A DNA stretch of 64,000 nucleotides from Ancylostoma caninum (lineage: Eukaryota; Nematoda; Chromadorea; Rhabditida; Ancylostomatidae). The position numbers and the translations under genes were made by a program. The notes under the pieces were generated by a model, which saw nothing but the letters and a program-made list of their open reading frames with translations, did not search any database and was not told the DNA's origin. Shown here piece after piece: positions 11,204 to 22,613 of the stretch (its first letter is position 1; each line of letters begins with the position of its first letter). Location of the stretch: the NCBI GenBank assembly GCA_037903475.1, contig JBAJFG010000180.1:434001-498000 (forward strand), given 5' to 3'.

Positions 11204-11487
11204 ATTCTACTATGGCCACCCAAAAAAACAACGGAAAAACACATTCAAATAAAAAAAGAAAGCCTCAGACGAGCAACGCCCCGATATATGCTGATATATC
11301 TAAAAAAAAAGAACTACAACAATGGATAGAGACAAAGAAAACCTACATTCTGCCGATTGAGCGTGGCGGCGTTGATCTCCAACAGCTGATCAGTTTGACA
11401 TGCGCTGCCAAGAAGGCCGTGCCGCAGTCGCTCTGCAACGAGGTTTCCCGAATTCTAAGGGGACTCATCGTGTCGGATAGACTGTAA
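11204..11487 (+). CDS. Exon-like frame, hypothetical lysine-rich protein
   Basis: A strong acceptor (TTTTTTTTTCAG ending at 11203) precedes a frame whose first ATG follows DST and reads MATQKNNGKTHSNKKRK, a basic N-terminus resembling a nuclear localisation signal. It continues QQWIETKKTYILPIERGG and DLQQLISLTCAAKKAVPQSL, then ends at LRGLIVSDRL. No known domain was recognised. The last residues match a minus-strand segment at 7.6 kb whose frame continues beyond, so the stop here may be premature. It could be an exon of a small gene or part of an unrecognised mobile element. Confidence 0.35.
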
Positions 11488-11489
11488 AT

Positions 11490-12843
11490 CATTTCAACTC
11501 TAGAGCAAATCTTTATTTGACGGTCTTGACCTACATTCATTTGCATTTCATTCTATCATTCGACACGTTGCTTATTCAGCTTGTTAAGATTTCCTACAGC
11601 AGCGCAATGTCTTCGGAATTGTTGGAGACATCTGTTTTCCTGAAAAAAGTATATACTCACCAAGCAGAAAAGTAAAATAGGAGAATAGATGCTGTACGCA
11701 CATTATTATCATTATTGTTACTCAAAGCCTTAGACATTATTACATCATTCACGTGTAGACTGCCTACAACACCACTGTTCTCACGTGTTTATAGTTATAT
11801 TTCCTGCTACGTATTTCCTAGCAAATTGCTAATATTACAGGATAGGGAACGAACCACTGACGGTCGCAGATAGGTAGAGCGATTGAATGTAGGAGGAGAG
11901 AATGGAGGTCTTTGTCGACAAAAGAGCCCGTTTTAAGGAACACTGTTTTCATGAGAAAAAAGTAACGCACAAATTTTTTGACGTCTTCATTACGTTGTAA
12001 GAATGCAGCCTATCAAAACACTATGCGGAATAAACGACGAAAATGTTCGATCCTCATTTTGGGAAGTTTTGCATGGAATAATAAGCTTCTCAGTGAGTGA
12101 TCCACGCTAATTAAATTAAGGAGATCAGAAAATATGTCAGGCATGCGGTAAATAGAGTATCTTGCAGAATTTCATGGAAATTTGCACAGTAGAATTATAT
12201 GAAGTGCTAAACCCGGTGGTCGTATTCATCCTTTACTGTAGCAAGGTTTTTGAGGAGCTATGATAAGCCTACCATATAAAATTCGACAAGAACAGATCAT
12301 TTCCAGGTTGAAACCATTCTTCCCGAACATCAAAGAATTACCACCTAATTCCTGTTCCGGATTATTCTTCGGCGATAATGATACTCAGAGCTATGCGCTT
12401 TTAGCATGAGATGTGAAGAAGAATGAATAAGATAAATAAGCCGCAAGAAAATGTAGGCAGAAAATGGCTTCTGTGCTTTCTTTTCAGTCTTTTCCCTTTC
12501 TCTAAGGAAGGTCTGCATAGAAAACGCACCCATGATGAGAATGTCTGAGTTGAGTGAAGAAAATATTGTGCACCAAAACTGCCTTTTACAGATAATTTGG
12601 AAAAGTGAACGAAAAAATGGAGAAAAAACGGAAAAAACGGAGAGAAGAGGAAAAAAACTTAGGGAAACACGTTTAAAAAACAAAACAAATTCATGGTATT
12701 AGTAGAAAAAAATCAAGTCACTAATTCAAATTAATCACATAAGAAAACGTACACTGGAAGCATCGGGCTCACATTTTGTCTTGTACCATCGTCAGTACTC
12801 TAGCGTGTCGCATTCGATGTCAACGGTGTCCCTTATTCTTCTG
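11490..12843. other. No recognisable feature
   Basis: AT-rich sequence with A/T homopolymers. The 112-codon minus-strand frame at 12345-12683 is low-complexity (Phe/Ser-rich) and I do not support it as a gene. Confidence 0.3.
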
Positions 12844-12845
12844 CA

Positions 12846-14382
12846 TAGGTGCGATAGGGGGGAGCCGGGGGTCTGCGAAGTGAAGGGGTTTGAGGGGTCT
12901 GAGCCCTGTCAGAGGTGCCAAAAATGAAGGGGTCATGGACCCTGAAGTGGGGGAGGGGGTAGCGGCAGCTTTCTTAGCGCTGGCTGTCACAAAAAGGCGA
13001 CGACCGGGGGGGGGGGGGCGTCACATTACAGACGTAGGTATTTATGCAAGCTCAGGTATCAGGTACCCCTTCCATCTGCAGCGAAATGACGGCGGTGGCG
13101 CGATGAGTCATCTCCTCGTTGAGGAAAATCTGGCACTAATTTCAACATAAAAAACACTCAAATTGCTATCATTTTCAAAATAGGAGGGTCCGAGGGATAT
13201 CAGCACTTCATATCCTACCTCCCGGTACCCAATACCCTGTAATTCACCCACGGGAACCCCTTCCCTTTTGATCATACTGAAAAGTGCCAAAAAACGGCTA
13301 TTTTTTCCTTATAACTTCCTTATTTGAAACGTGGACATGTTAATGAAGGGTATATAGTGACCACTTTTTGTGAAATTACACCTATATCACTCGTCACTTC
13401 TTCTGGAAAGTCATTGTAAGTCGTTCCCGCTAAAGGTGAAGGGTACCGGAGTCGGCCTCTTGAGGATGGCTCCAGTTCTCGCTCTGCGCCCTCCTCCCTC
13501 ATTGCACTGTCTCGCTTTTGACCGGAGCCAATGTACTGGTTTTGGCTCCATCCCCTCCTGCACAGAGCAGGACAGACTTTTACCTATCATATCATATACG
13601 GATCGATAGAGAATTTCTTCTACTTCACTACCATGTCCTGATCGTTTGGTTTTGTGGTTGAAGAGAAATTTGCGAAAAACCTACTGTTTCTCGCTATTTT
13701 CGTTGGTTTCAAAAACCTCATCTTGGTTCCCGTAAGATATTCACTAGAGGATTTGCAATTGGTTTCACATTATGCAGTTTTCCTCCTCTTCTTCCCAGGA
13801 CTGTCCCATTTTTGATTCACTCTCTATCAGTACTTTTATTAGTCATAGAACTGAAAGTGCCGCGAAAAGTATTGCTTTCGAAAAATGCAAACGGTTCCGC
13901 AAGTTTTGACTTATTCTGTGCAAACAGGGTGCCTTATTCATCTCCTAGGTTTCAGCTATCCAAGGATACCCTTTACCCTACGGAAATTTTCACTCACAGC
14001 CGTGTTATTCCTAGTTCCTTCAACCCCTTGCAATCCGTTCAATTCAGTAACTCTAACTCGAATTTCGTAACCTGTGAGACATTCGTTCCGGCCGACTCAC
14101 ACCGCACACACATTTATTATAATCCTTCGATAAGTGTTTATTACCATTCCCTAATAATATGTTCCCGTCTAACTTCCTGATATTGCCTTCTGTTACTTCG
14201 TCTTCCCCTCATTTGCGTCCTTCTTCTTCTCATTTCCTTCATGGTTTCCATCACCCAAAAAAATTTTTATTAATTTTTTTCACCGGTCTCCTCCCCTTTG
14301 TCTAAGTGAAGGGGGTCTGCTGGACCCCTGTCCGAAGTGAAGGGGCGAGAGCCTTGGCTCCGACTATCGCACCTATGTGAAC
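12846..14382. mobile_element. Possible 1.5-kb TIR element
   Basis: CATAGGTGCGATAG with GGGAGCC at the left is mirrored by GGCTCCGACTATCGCACCTATG at the right. GTCTGCGAAGTGAAGGGG-like words occur just inside each end. No transposase motif was recognised inside and no target duplication was confirmed, so this could also be a fold-back repeat. Confidence 0.45.
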
Positions 14383-14460
14383 ACAGAGTTCACCATGGTA
14401 GACGAAAATCGTTATTTAAATACCGTTCCAGAAATAATTCTTTAAAAATCGATCACTTAT

Positions 14461-14550
14461 TATATTAGATGCATGGAGATCTTGGTTTATAATATAATTG
14501 TATTATAGTACAATTATATGATAAACCAAGATCTCCATGCATCTAATATA
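14461..14550. repeat. 90-bp near-perfect palindrome
   Basis: A 30-base left arm (14461-14490, starting TATATTAGATGCATGG) is the exact complement of 14521-14550. The 30-base centre is itself nearly palindromic (ATATAATTGTA against TACAATTATAT). The whole can form one long hairpin. No gene is adjacent. It could be a minimal MITE or a cruciform-forming site. Confidence 0.85.
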
Positions 14551-14929
14551 ACGAGTTAGGCTTGGCGAACAGGGTCAAGCGTGATGGTGGTAAAAAGTCG
14601 ATCCCCATATGACCCCTTCCCCCTTTGAGCTACCTAAAATACGACCCCCCCCCTTTGCACACAAATTCCCTTCTATGCTTGCAGAATTTAGATATTTAGA
14701 TATCCCATTTCAGGTGTTTGTACTGCGAGAGGTGTGGTGGAGCCAGAGCATAGGAAGGAGAAAGAGGCTGTTTTGTATCTAACTAGTTGTTTGGAAGTTA
14801 TTTGGAAAACGCTGAAATGTACGCGGTGGACAAAAAACGTGCATTAACTATGCAATGTTGCTTACGTAACTAATGAGGCTCGAACACATCAAGAAAAAAC
14901 ATCTATATACATCATCTACATGGTGAAGG

Positions 14930-15120
14930 GTTCGATCCCTACCGAGGCTAAAATTTTTGCTGAGGGTTAAAACGTGTCCGGTGAGCGAATTTCAGTCTGA
15001 AAGCGTCCGTACAGAGTTTCTAAACGAAATACCTTCGTATTCGTCACAAAAAACAACCATACACATCATCGACATGGTCAAGGGTCCGATCCCCTCCGAG
15101 GCTAGAATTTTTGCAAGGCG
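14930..15120 (+). repeat. Duplicated block with a tRNA B-box-like motif
   Basis: CATGGTGAAGGGTTCGATCC followed by CGAGGCTAAAATTTTTGC at about 14920-14962 recurs as CATGGTCAAGGGTCCGATCC with CGAGGCTAGAATTTTTGC at about 15073-15115. GGTTCGATCC fits the pol III B-box consensus. A SINE or tRNA-derived origin is inferred. Confidence 0.45.
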
Positions 15121-15537
15121 TAAAATGACATGCGCTTGTAGTAGATTCGAGAAGATCGACCGTAAAGCACGAAATAACTGTTTATAGGGGTCTAGGACTG
15201 GGTAGGACTTTCAGTGCGGACGTGCGAAAATTTCAGCCTAACATTTAGACTCGTTCAGAGCAGGGTCAAGCATGACGATGGGAAAAACCGACCCTCAATA
15301 CGACCCCCCCCCCCTATTCCCTCGTCCAACTCCCACGTTTTCACGACCCCCCCCTTCTGCTCCCACACGTTTTCTCTGTACACTGAAACACTGAACAGTT
15401 TCAAGGAAGAACACGCAAAAGAAACACATTAAAAACCCAAAATTGGAACTAAAACAACCTTGAGGTCGATATACATCCTTCCTTATCCGACCGGACCAGA
15501 CTGCCAGCAGGAACAATCATGTCATTACGTGTCAAAA

Positions 15538-15622
15538 CAGGACTGATTGGCAGCGCATGCGAGGAATCAGTTTCAGCGTTGGCATTTGCGCGCCCACGGG
15601 TTCGATTCTCGACGCCTCCAAA
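15538..15622 (+). ncRNA. tRNA-like / SINE head, + strand
   Basis: GGACTGATTGGCAGCG, a weak A-box resemblance, is followed about 50 bases later by GGGTTCGATTCTCG, a good B-box match, and then GACGCCTCCAAAAAATTTTT. The A-to-B spacing is tRNA-like, but a complete cloverleaf is not convincing, so I treat it as a tRNA-derived SINE or pseudo-tRNA. A mirrored partner lies at 16580-16660. Confidence 0.4.
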
Positions 15623-16574
15623 AAATTTTTGCACAGGTTGGAACCGTTCAAGATTTAATGTGGAGTGCAGAGGATTTAAAGGTTTGAAAATGAAGTGAGG
15701 GAAGCGAAATCGATCAATAACACATGCTAGAATTCGCCTACAAGGGACGCCAGTTTGTCGAAAACTAGGGTTACTTAGACCTCGCACTGAGGTTCTCTGA
15801 CTCGAAATCAGCAGATGTTTTTCTACCTGCCCATAGAGGATGATCAGCTCTATCTACTGCCGGGGTTCCAATTTTCTAGACCTCCATTTCTTTTTGGGAG
15901 CTCGATGGGAAATCGATGGGAAATTTGGCAAATTTCCCATCGATTTCCCATCTAAATTGCGGGAAAACGAGCGAACTTCGTGGAGCCAGATTCTGCATTC
16001 CAATGGGAAATTTCCTCAACTAAAACTCATAGAAGAGAAGTTTTCATGATATCTGCAAATTGCTTCTCAGTTATTTCCTAAACAGATTTATTTTCACAAT
16101 CTGTTCAAATTACGAGGTTTTCACTTCTTCAACTCCTATGAAAAGTGTTTGCCTTTCACCGAAATTTCACTGCCTTCACGTAATAGAGCTCCAAGCATTG
16201 ATTATTCATCCCCATTATCGCACCCCAAAAATTCCTCCTGCTTGCATGAGTTAGATGGGAAATTTCCCCTCGGAGACCCGAAAAATTGAAAAATTTCCCA
16301 TCGAGCTCCCAAAAGCATATGAAGATCTAGAAAAATAAAACTCTGGCAAAAGGTAGAGCTGGTCGTTCTCTATGAATGCGTAGGAAAGCATTTGCTGATT
16401 TCGAGTCAGAGGACTTCAGCACGAGGTCTAGTTTACCAAACTTTTCCACCTTCTGACGGGCCCTGCAGGCGAATCCTAGCATGTGCAATCGATTGATCTC
16501 GCTACCGACACTCTATTTTTTGAACATTTCCACCTCTTTACTCCATATCTGGTTCTGAAGTAATTCCGACCCGT

Positions 16575-16665
16575 GCAAAAATCTATTGAAGATGCCGGGG
16601 ATCGAACCTGTGAGTGCGCTGAAGCGGATTCTTCTCATACGCTGCCAACCAGTCCTGCTTTAACT
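16575..16665 (-). ncRNA. tRNA-like / SINE head, - strand
   Basis: On the minus strand GGACTGGTTGGCAGCG is followed by CAGGTTCGATCCCCGGC, a near-consensus B-box, at tRNA-like spacing. It is the inverted partner of 15538-15622. No isotype is proposed because the anticodon stem is not clear. Confidence 0.4.
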
Positions 16666-17810
16666 CGATGTGACGTGATCATTCTTGGGCGGAACGTCAT
16701 TTGTCATGTCATAAAACAATCACATTGAGCGTTAATCAATCATTGAGCGTTAATCACATTGAGCGTTAGTCAATCATTACATTCAATGGTCAAGCCACCC
16801 CTCTACATACCCCACCCACACCTCTCCAATACGACCCCGCCCCCTTCCTAGCCCCCTCCCATACGATCCCCTCATGGGAAATTCCCATCGGACCCTTGGC
16901 CCTGGTTCAGAGGCATGGTTGTAGTCGGACACGAATATCAGAAGGTCTGGCCCATTGAGGTCCCAATTTTTTTTTTCAGGTTTTTAATAGTCGAAGGTTT
17001 GCGCTTTCAGGCTGTATAGCTCGTTTTTCTGCAGCTGCTTCCACCGCGATTCAACTCCGTCGATAAAAACATGGAAAAAAGGCCATTTTTATCGACGAAA
17101 CCTCATCTCCGTAATTCCCATGTAGAATCTTTCCTCTTGAAGTTGGAGACCTGAAACTTGGGGGTAGAGCACTATTGGGTGAGGTCCATAAAGTGACCTT
17201 TTACCGGCCTGCAGGACTGGGTAGGACTTTCAGTACGGACGTTCGAAAATTTTAGCCTATAACCCCCTACTTTTCACTATTCAAATCATAATGTTAAAGT
17301 CGTTTAATCACGTCAAAACAAATTCTGTGTATGGATAACTCAGAGTCCCACTTCTTCCGTTTTTTCTACCCCCTATTCCACACTAAGGCACCCCCTCCCT
17401 TACGACCCCCCTCTTTCCCCCCCCCCCCCCCCCCATACGATCCCCCCTGATAATTTATCGACACACGCTTGATCCTGTTGGCGAAGTATCAAATCCATCA
17501 AAAAATTGTCTAAACAACTATTCGTATCATCCGACTTGGTAAACCGTGTCACACTATGTTTCAAAAAAGATTTTAACACCAATGTTCACTAAAATGAAGA
17601 CTTTCAATGGCAGCGTAATACGGTGCGCCCTGTGCAGTGAGAAAGACGAGAGATGAGCAAAACGGATACGTTTTTTGATAATTCTCAAATTCGGATTCTG
17701 CACTGATTCTGAACTTAGGAGAGCGTGTTTGACTTTACCACGCTTTTTTTTCCAAAGGCATTGGGTATTTGGAAAGATCAACATTGCATGAAAACCTGAC
17801 AAGATAAAAT

Positions 17811-18495
17811 GGCACTATTCCACATTAGGGGGACCAAAATTTTCAAGAAATTTTTTCCGCCGGAACTTTGTATAGGGAGGTTATTTGAAGTGCTGAGCAC
17901 GAATATCGTGTTCATTTTGTACCGTAACCCCATTTTTTGTAGGGTTACGGTAGGGTTACCCTAGATACGGCAGCCCATGGAATTCGCTCAAATTTTGCAC
18001 AGGTAGGTTATTTGAGGTGCTGAACACGAATATCGTATTCATTTTGTACCGCGGCCCCATTTTTTGTAGGGTAACTGTAGGGTTACCTAGATACGGTAGC
18101 CCATAGGAATTCGCTCAAATTTTGCACAGGTAGGTTGTTTGAGGTGCTGAACACGAATATCGTATCCGCACCGTAGCCCTATTTTCGCGGAGATATGGTA
18201 GGTATATGGCAGTAAATTCAGAGAAAATGCCGATTTTGGATAGAAAGCAAAGGTGTCACTCAAAATAGTGTTGATAATCGTGATCAGCTCCTATAACAAC
18301 CGCGCTACGCAAAATATGAGATGATTCTGTGAGATACCGTATCTTCCGTGTACCCACCGTAACTCTACAAAAATAGAGTTACGGTACAAAATGAATGCGA
18401 TATTCGTGTACAGCACCTCAAATAACCCCCTTATACAAAGTTTCGGCGGAATTTTTTTTTTGAAATCTTGGGGGCCCCTAATGTGGAATAGTGCC
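17811..18495. mobile_element. Palindromic MITE with internal repeats
   Basis: The ends GGCACTATTCCACATTAG and CTAATGTGGAATAGTGCC are exact complements. Inside, a unit with GAGGTGCTGAACACGAATAT and TTTTTTGTAGGGTTACGGTAGG is repeated about three times on the left side and mirrored on the right. It is related to 10442-10884. The right end is overlapped by the target site of the next element, so that one inserted later. Confidence 0.8.
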
Positions 18496-18502
18496 GAGAA
18501 AT

Positions 18503-18713
18503 GGGTGTGGGTCATGATGAGGCAAAAGTGGGTGGGCAATGTGTCTGCGATTGGTTCATTCGAACCCTCGCCCCGCCCTTCAGGACCTACTCGCACTGAT
18601 TCGCGCGCGATTTCGCCATACTTGCTCATGCAAATTTGAATGTGAGTGGGGACGAGTCGACGCCGAAGGGCGGGAAGACGCCGCCCCATTTTGCCTCATC
18701 ATGACCCACACCC
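18503..18713. mobile_element. Mutator-like MITE with 9-bp target duplication
   Basis: The TIRs are GGGTGTGGGTCATGATGAGG(CAAAA) and its complement. Both sides are flanked by CCGAGAAAT (18494-18502 and 18714-18722), a 9-bp duplication of the kind made by MULE transposases. At 211 bp it is non-coding. It landed on the last bases of the palindromic MITE to its left. The near-identical TIRs and perfect duplication suggest recent mobility. Confidence 0.85.
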
Positions 18714-18722
18714 CCGAGAAAT

Positions 18723-19840
18723 GAGTACTATCGCTATGGAAAACACTAAGACCTAGAAGGAACCAAAGCAAGAAGATCTTTTGAAAACTATCAGATCTCG
18801 AAATGAACGAACTGAAAAGTAGCAAAAAGTAGAAGTACAAAGAGTACAAGCACCAAAAACAAAACCCGTTGGAACAGTTTAGCCGGGTGGAGCTCGCAAA
18901 TCAACATGATAATAGAAAAACGCAGAATAAGAAGAATACCACAAAAGAGAAAGCCTTCAGTAAGGACGAAGAAAGTAATTTCAAGCTCTACTCACCTTCT
19001 AAAAAACAATGTTCGCCAACGTCACAATCGGCAATGGAAGAAAGCATAACGGTCGTTGCAATTGCCCGATGAGGCATGTTGTCTTCACCTCTCCAGTATA
19101 TGGTCCACGAGCAGGTTCCAATAACTGAAATATTAAAAATAATGCAACACAAAGAGATGTTGACACAGATGCAAAAAAAAAGGCGAAACATGATGAGTTG
19201 TTACGAATCTTACCCTATACAAAGCGCAGACCCCCCCCCCCCCATCGCCGCGCGAGGGATGACAGGTCACGCTGTCATTGATCCACTCGCCTCGCCCCAC
19301 CTCTTTTGCCCGCCGCCACGGGCTCAATTGCGAAAATTGACACGCTCAATGACACGCCCATGTATATGTATGTGTACAACATGGAAATCTTCAATTAGGA
19401 CACCTAATTTGCAACGAAAACGGAATATCTTGGATCTTTAAAGCAGAGCGGGAGAAGCACTGATGAAGCGAGTGTGATTTCGCAATCAGAGCCGTGAATC
19501 ATCCAAATACAGCAGAGTTGAACGGAAATTTTCACCGCACTCCTTCTAAAGCATTAAGTAGTAATGGCAATTAGAAATTGACGGTCAGGGGAACAAATGG
19601 TGCACTCCATGAGCTTAATATTGTGCTTACAAAATAGGAATAGAACCTTTACGCAGTTTATTCCTGTTAAAAGCTAATTGTGCCCGAACCATAACAATTT
19701 CGCCTTTCAGCGCTATCCCAAATGAAAACGACTTGACCACGTGAGGACCTGTGTTGCTACTCATACAAGGGACCATGTAAAAGCTCTTTATATTGAAAAT
19801 AATAAGAGTTAACCTCGAAACCATTTAGGAGCTACGCAGC
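18723..19840. other. No recognisable feature
   Basis: AT-rich sequence with a C-run near 19230. The short open frames show no motifs or supported splice structure. Confidence 0.3.
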
Positions 19841-19843
19841 TTC

Positions 19844-20055
19844 GCAGAAAATCACTGTCATCCGCGAAGCGCGGCGAAGCTGCGCTTCCTGTGGATGACA
19901 GTGATTTTCTAGAGTTCACCTAGCCCGGAGGTAACGTGGCACACGGGTCCGAATCAGAGCGCCGCGAAGCGGCGATCTGGCTCGGGGTAGTTTTTTTCTT
20001 CAGAGTACACCTAGCCCGGAGGTAACGTGGCACACGGGTCCGAGTCAGGCTCGGT
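19844..20055. repeat. Hairpin and short duplicated unit, a dispersed family
   Basis: AGAAAATCACTGTCATCC on the left mirrors GGATGACAGTGATTTTCT at about 19892-19909, across a GAAGCGC...GCGCTTC inner stem. Downstream, CACCTAGCCCGGAGGTAACG with TGGCACACGGGTCCGA occurs twice (about 19917 and 20007). The same hairpin phrase and a related GCGTGGCGTACGAGTCCGAG segment recur at 45140-45245. A GC hairpin close to a CTAG end is loosely Helitron-like, but the spacing is too long to claim that. Confidence 0.5.
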
Positions 20056-21721
20056 AATTTAAATAGATGGGGATGCTTGGGAGAGTGAGAAAAGCGCTGA
20101 ATGTGTAGTGAGCCATATGAAAAACTTTTGATTTCTATCCAAAACTCTGTAGTAGGACCCTGACTTAGTAAATTGCAATAAGAATGAACGTGGCACACGA
20201 GTGCATCCCCTTCAGATGAAAAACGCGGAGAAAGCAGTCCATAGTTGTGACATCAACATACAGCACGGGGTGAAACGTTGCGAATGATCGAAAAAAGAGA
20301 CAGGTAATCAGCAACAAGAGGAAAAACGAAATAAAAACCAAACAAAAAGTAAAAGGGAAGAAGAAAGGTGAAGACGGCTGCACCCGCATAGCGCGCTCGG
20401 TTATTATAAGGATAAGGATTCATTCTCGCCGCTTATTTGGTCGTTATTGCTCCTTTTTGGTCGCACTTTTAGAACAGTTTTCCATTTCATTGAGAAAGTT
20501 GTGTCAGTTTTCGTTTCTGTGCTCCCTCGAACTCTGGGAAGTATGAATCGCAATGTTCTCAACTCACGATTTCGGCAGGGTTTTCGTGAAACTGCGGTTG
20601 TTGAATTTCAGCGTTTTTTTCCTAGGGAAACGAGTATGCTAGCACTCTCCGTTGGGGGGCGGTCGTATAGCGCGATTCTTCGGGTGGCGCTATAGGCAAA
20701 CGGCATCTGAGCGCACTCCTACCGCCCGGTATACTTTCTCGCGTCGCGGTTGCCTGGATCTGAATGACATAGCAACTCGTCCATCCAGCAATCATCCTAC
20801 CGTAGAAAAGTGTCACGTTTCGACTAGAATACTGTTCCACATCACTACAGCCGGAAGGATATCTGGGAGGCTATAAATAATGGAAACGGCTACGCGAGCG
20901 AAACGGCTGGCAACCTAAAACCGGAGCCGAGCAGCAGAATATAAGGAACGTAAGAAGAGCGGGAGCGGGGTCGAATCATCACCACCAATGTAGATTCTTT
21001 CTCTCCTTTTTCCTCTTGTTGTTGTATTCTCTTTCCTTCCCTCTCTCTCTCCATGACTGGATAAAGAATAATACAAATATCGCTCCTTGTTCCTTTTTCC
21101 AATCAGAACATTTGAATCCAAAACCCTCCTAAGTAAACGGAATTCATGAAATAATATCAGAGCTAGAGTCCTTCCGAAGTCACCTTGGGTACTCATATGG
21201 GAAGTCGGTCTCTTTTCCCTCTCTGTCGTCATCTCCGGTTACCGATAAGACACCGCCGAGCCCTCGGACCGCATACACCGGTCCAGGGTCAAAAACGGAA
21301 CCCGGCGGCAGTCTTATATGGAGGTTCTGGCGACCGGAACCTTACACGAAGGCTCCGACGAAAGGAACGCTCTTTCAAAGTCCGCAGAGAAAAGGGCATT
21401 GACCCCATCCAGTCTTTATCAAGGAACTAGAAATTTCATCTAACAAATCAATCAAACCCTAAGTGATAGCATGTCACTTCTGGAAGGTCCTTAAGAAAGC
21501 ATACGGGATATCGCTCCTATATAAGCGCATTAGTGGATTAGGCCCATCATCGCATCACCGCACTTGCACGCTTTGAGCACGGTAGGTTAATTTTCCTATG
21601 GCGCTACGGTTCACACCTCCCCCTCCCGCCCGGGCTCAAATTAGGGGAGGACAACATGGGAACCCGGAGGAATCCTTCCAACGGGTATTACTTCTGCGAG
21701 AGAAACAAAACCTGGCCAGGG
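20056..21721. other. No recognisable feature
   Basis: Mixed sequence with scattered 60-105 codon frames on both strands. I see no family motif or terminal repeat. AG- and CT-rich tracts lie at 20996-21050. Confidence 0.3.
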
Positions 21722-22028
21722 GGGCATCGCAATTCCCCGTTAATAAGAACACTACGCGATGTCCTAACATTTAGTTAAGCGCCTTAGACTGCCCCCAGTA
21801 GCTACATATTCACAGTACCACTTTTTTTTAGATGGATCTAATCCAGATAATGTCGCAGATCCAGCGTCACGTCCGTACCGATTTTTTGGAGGACCCCAAA
21901 GACGATGAACATCTCATTCGACAGGCGAAGCGACGTCTTGCCCTTCCGCCCAGCGACGTTTCTACAGAACAAAAATATATCTCTTTTTATCGAATGACCA
22001 ACCTCATTTCATGTCTCACCAATGTTGA
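21722..22028 (+). repeat. Left arm of 307-bp inverted duplication (partial reading frame)
   Basis: This arm is the reverse complement of 22651-22957, apparently exact across the part I compared. It carries TTTTTTTTAG followed by an ATG frame (from 21832) starting MDLIQIMSQIQRHVR. The frame is shared up to SCLTNV and then diverges into TATACATATA-type sequence, so this copy lacks the original C-terminus. Confidence 0.85.
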
Positions 22029-22289
22029 TATACATATATACATATATGCCTTTTATGTTTTTTCTCGGTTTCTGAATTTTCGTGGCGGGACCCATCCGTT
22101 ATCCAGGCCAAACACTCACACCTTCCTTTCACGATTCCTGATAGATATCCCATTTTTCGGAGGTAGCCCACTTCAGTCGGCTGCTTTGTTCTGCACAGTA
22201 GGCCTCACCTGAAACATAGATTTAACTGAGAACAACTAACAATTGCAGAAAAATTATAAAAAACCTGTTCAAAAACGAAAAACTCACGT

Positions 22290-22495
22290 CTGTCGCCGCG
22301 ACGGTCGCCGCTGTCGTCGATCGGGATCGACGATGGCGTGCCGTCGACAGCGGCGACGATCGGTCGCTGTTGTCGACGACAACGGCGACGATCGGTCGCC
22401 AATGTCGACGACAGCCGCGACGGTCGGTCGCCAGTGTCGACGACAGCCGCGACGGTCGGTCGCCAGTGTCGACGACAGCCGCGACCGAAACCGCT
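22290..22495 (+). repeat. 32-bp GC-rich tandem repeat
   Basis: CGACGACAGCCGCGACGGTC begins at 22406, 22438 and 22470, a 32-bp period, with diverged units upstream from about 22300. It lies in the loop of the 307-bp inverted duplication. Arg/Asp/Ser-rich frames on both strands are periodic artefacts. Confidence 0.8.
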
Positions 22496-22613
22496 ATACT
22501 CCTCGAGGAGCATAGCGGCAGCCTAAACGGACGTGTCCTTCTGTATGATCTTGAATGTAGTTTCCACACGTGCCGTTAAAGGCAACGTGGGCGATGAGGA
22601 GTAATTTACGTGC

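Larger units (their letters stand above)
15531..16690. mobile_element. 1.15-kb imperfect palindrome
   Basis: Matching blocks run inward from both ends. AAAACAGGACTGATTGGCAG mirrors CCAACCAGTCCTGCTTT. CACATGCTAGAATTCGCC mirrors GGCGAATCCTAGCATGTG. CTGACTCGAAATCAGCAGAT mirrors GCTGATTTCGAGTCAGAG. GGGAGCTCGATGGGAAAT mirrors ATTTCCCATCGAGCTCCC. The centre (about 15950-16260) is unpaired. No transposase is present. It has the architecture of a fold-back element with tRNA-like ends. Confidence 0.7.
14563..17492. repeat. Composite of dispersed repeats with inverted ends
   Basis: The left end, CTTGGCGAACAGGGTCAAGC, is matched in inverse at about 17465-17490 (GCTTGATCCTGTTGGCGAAG). Inside, the phrase TACGACCCCCC recurs near 14640, 15300, 16830 and 17400. 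GGACTGGGTAGGACTTTCAG recurs near 15193 and 17215. The interval also carries a nested inverted repeat (15531-16690). It reads as a large decayed fold-back element with internal duplications; no coding motif was found. Confidence 0.45.

Noticed and set aside
15538..15622. Functional tRNA gene
   Set aside because: The B-box is good but no convincing acceptor and anticodon stems; more likely SINE or pseudo-tRNA.
19844..20055. Helitron 3' terminus
   Set aside because: GC hairpin and CTAG are present, but the spacing is too long and no TC 5' end or Rep/helicase sequence was seen.
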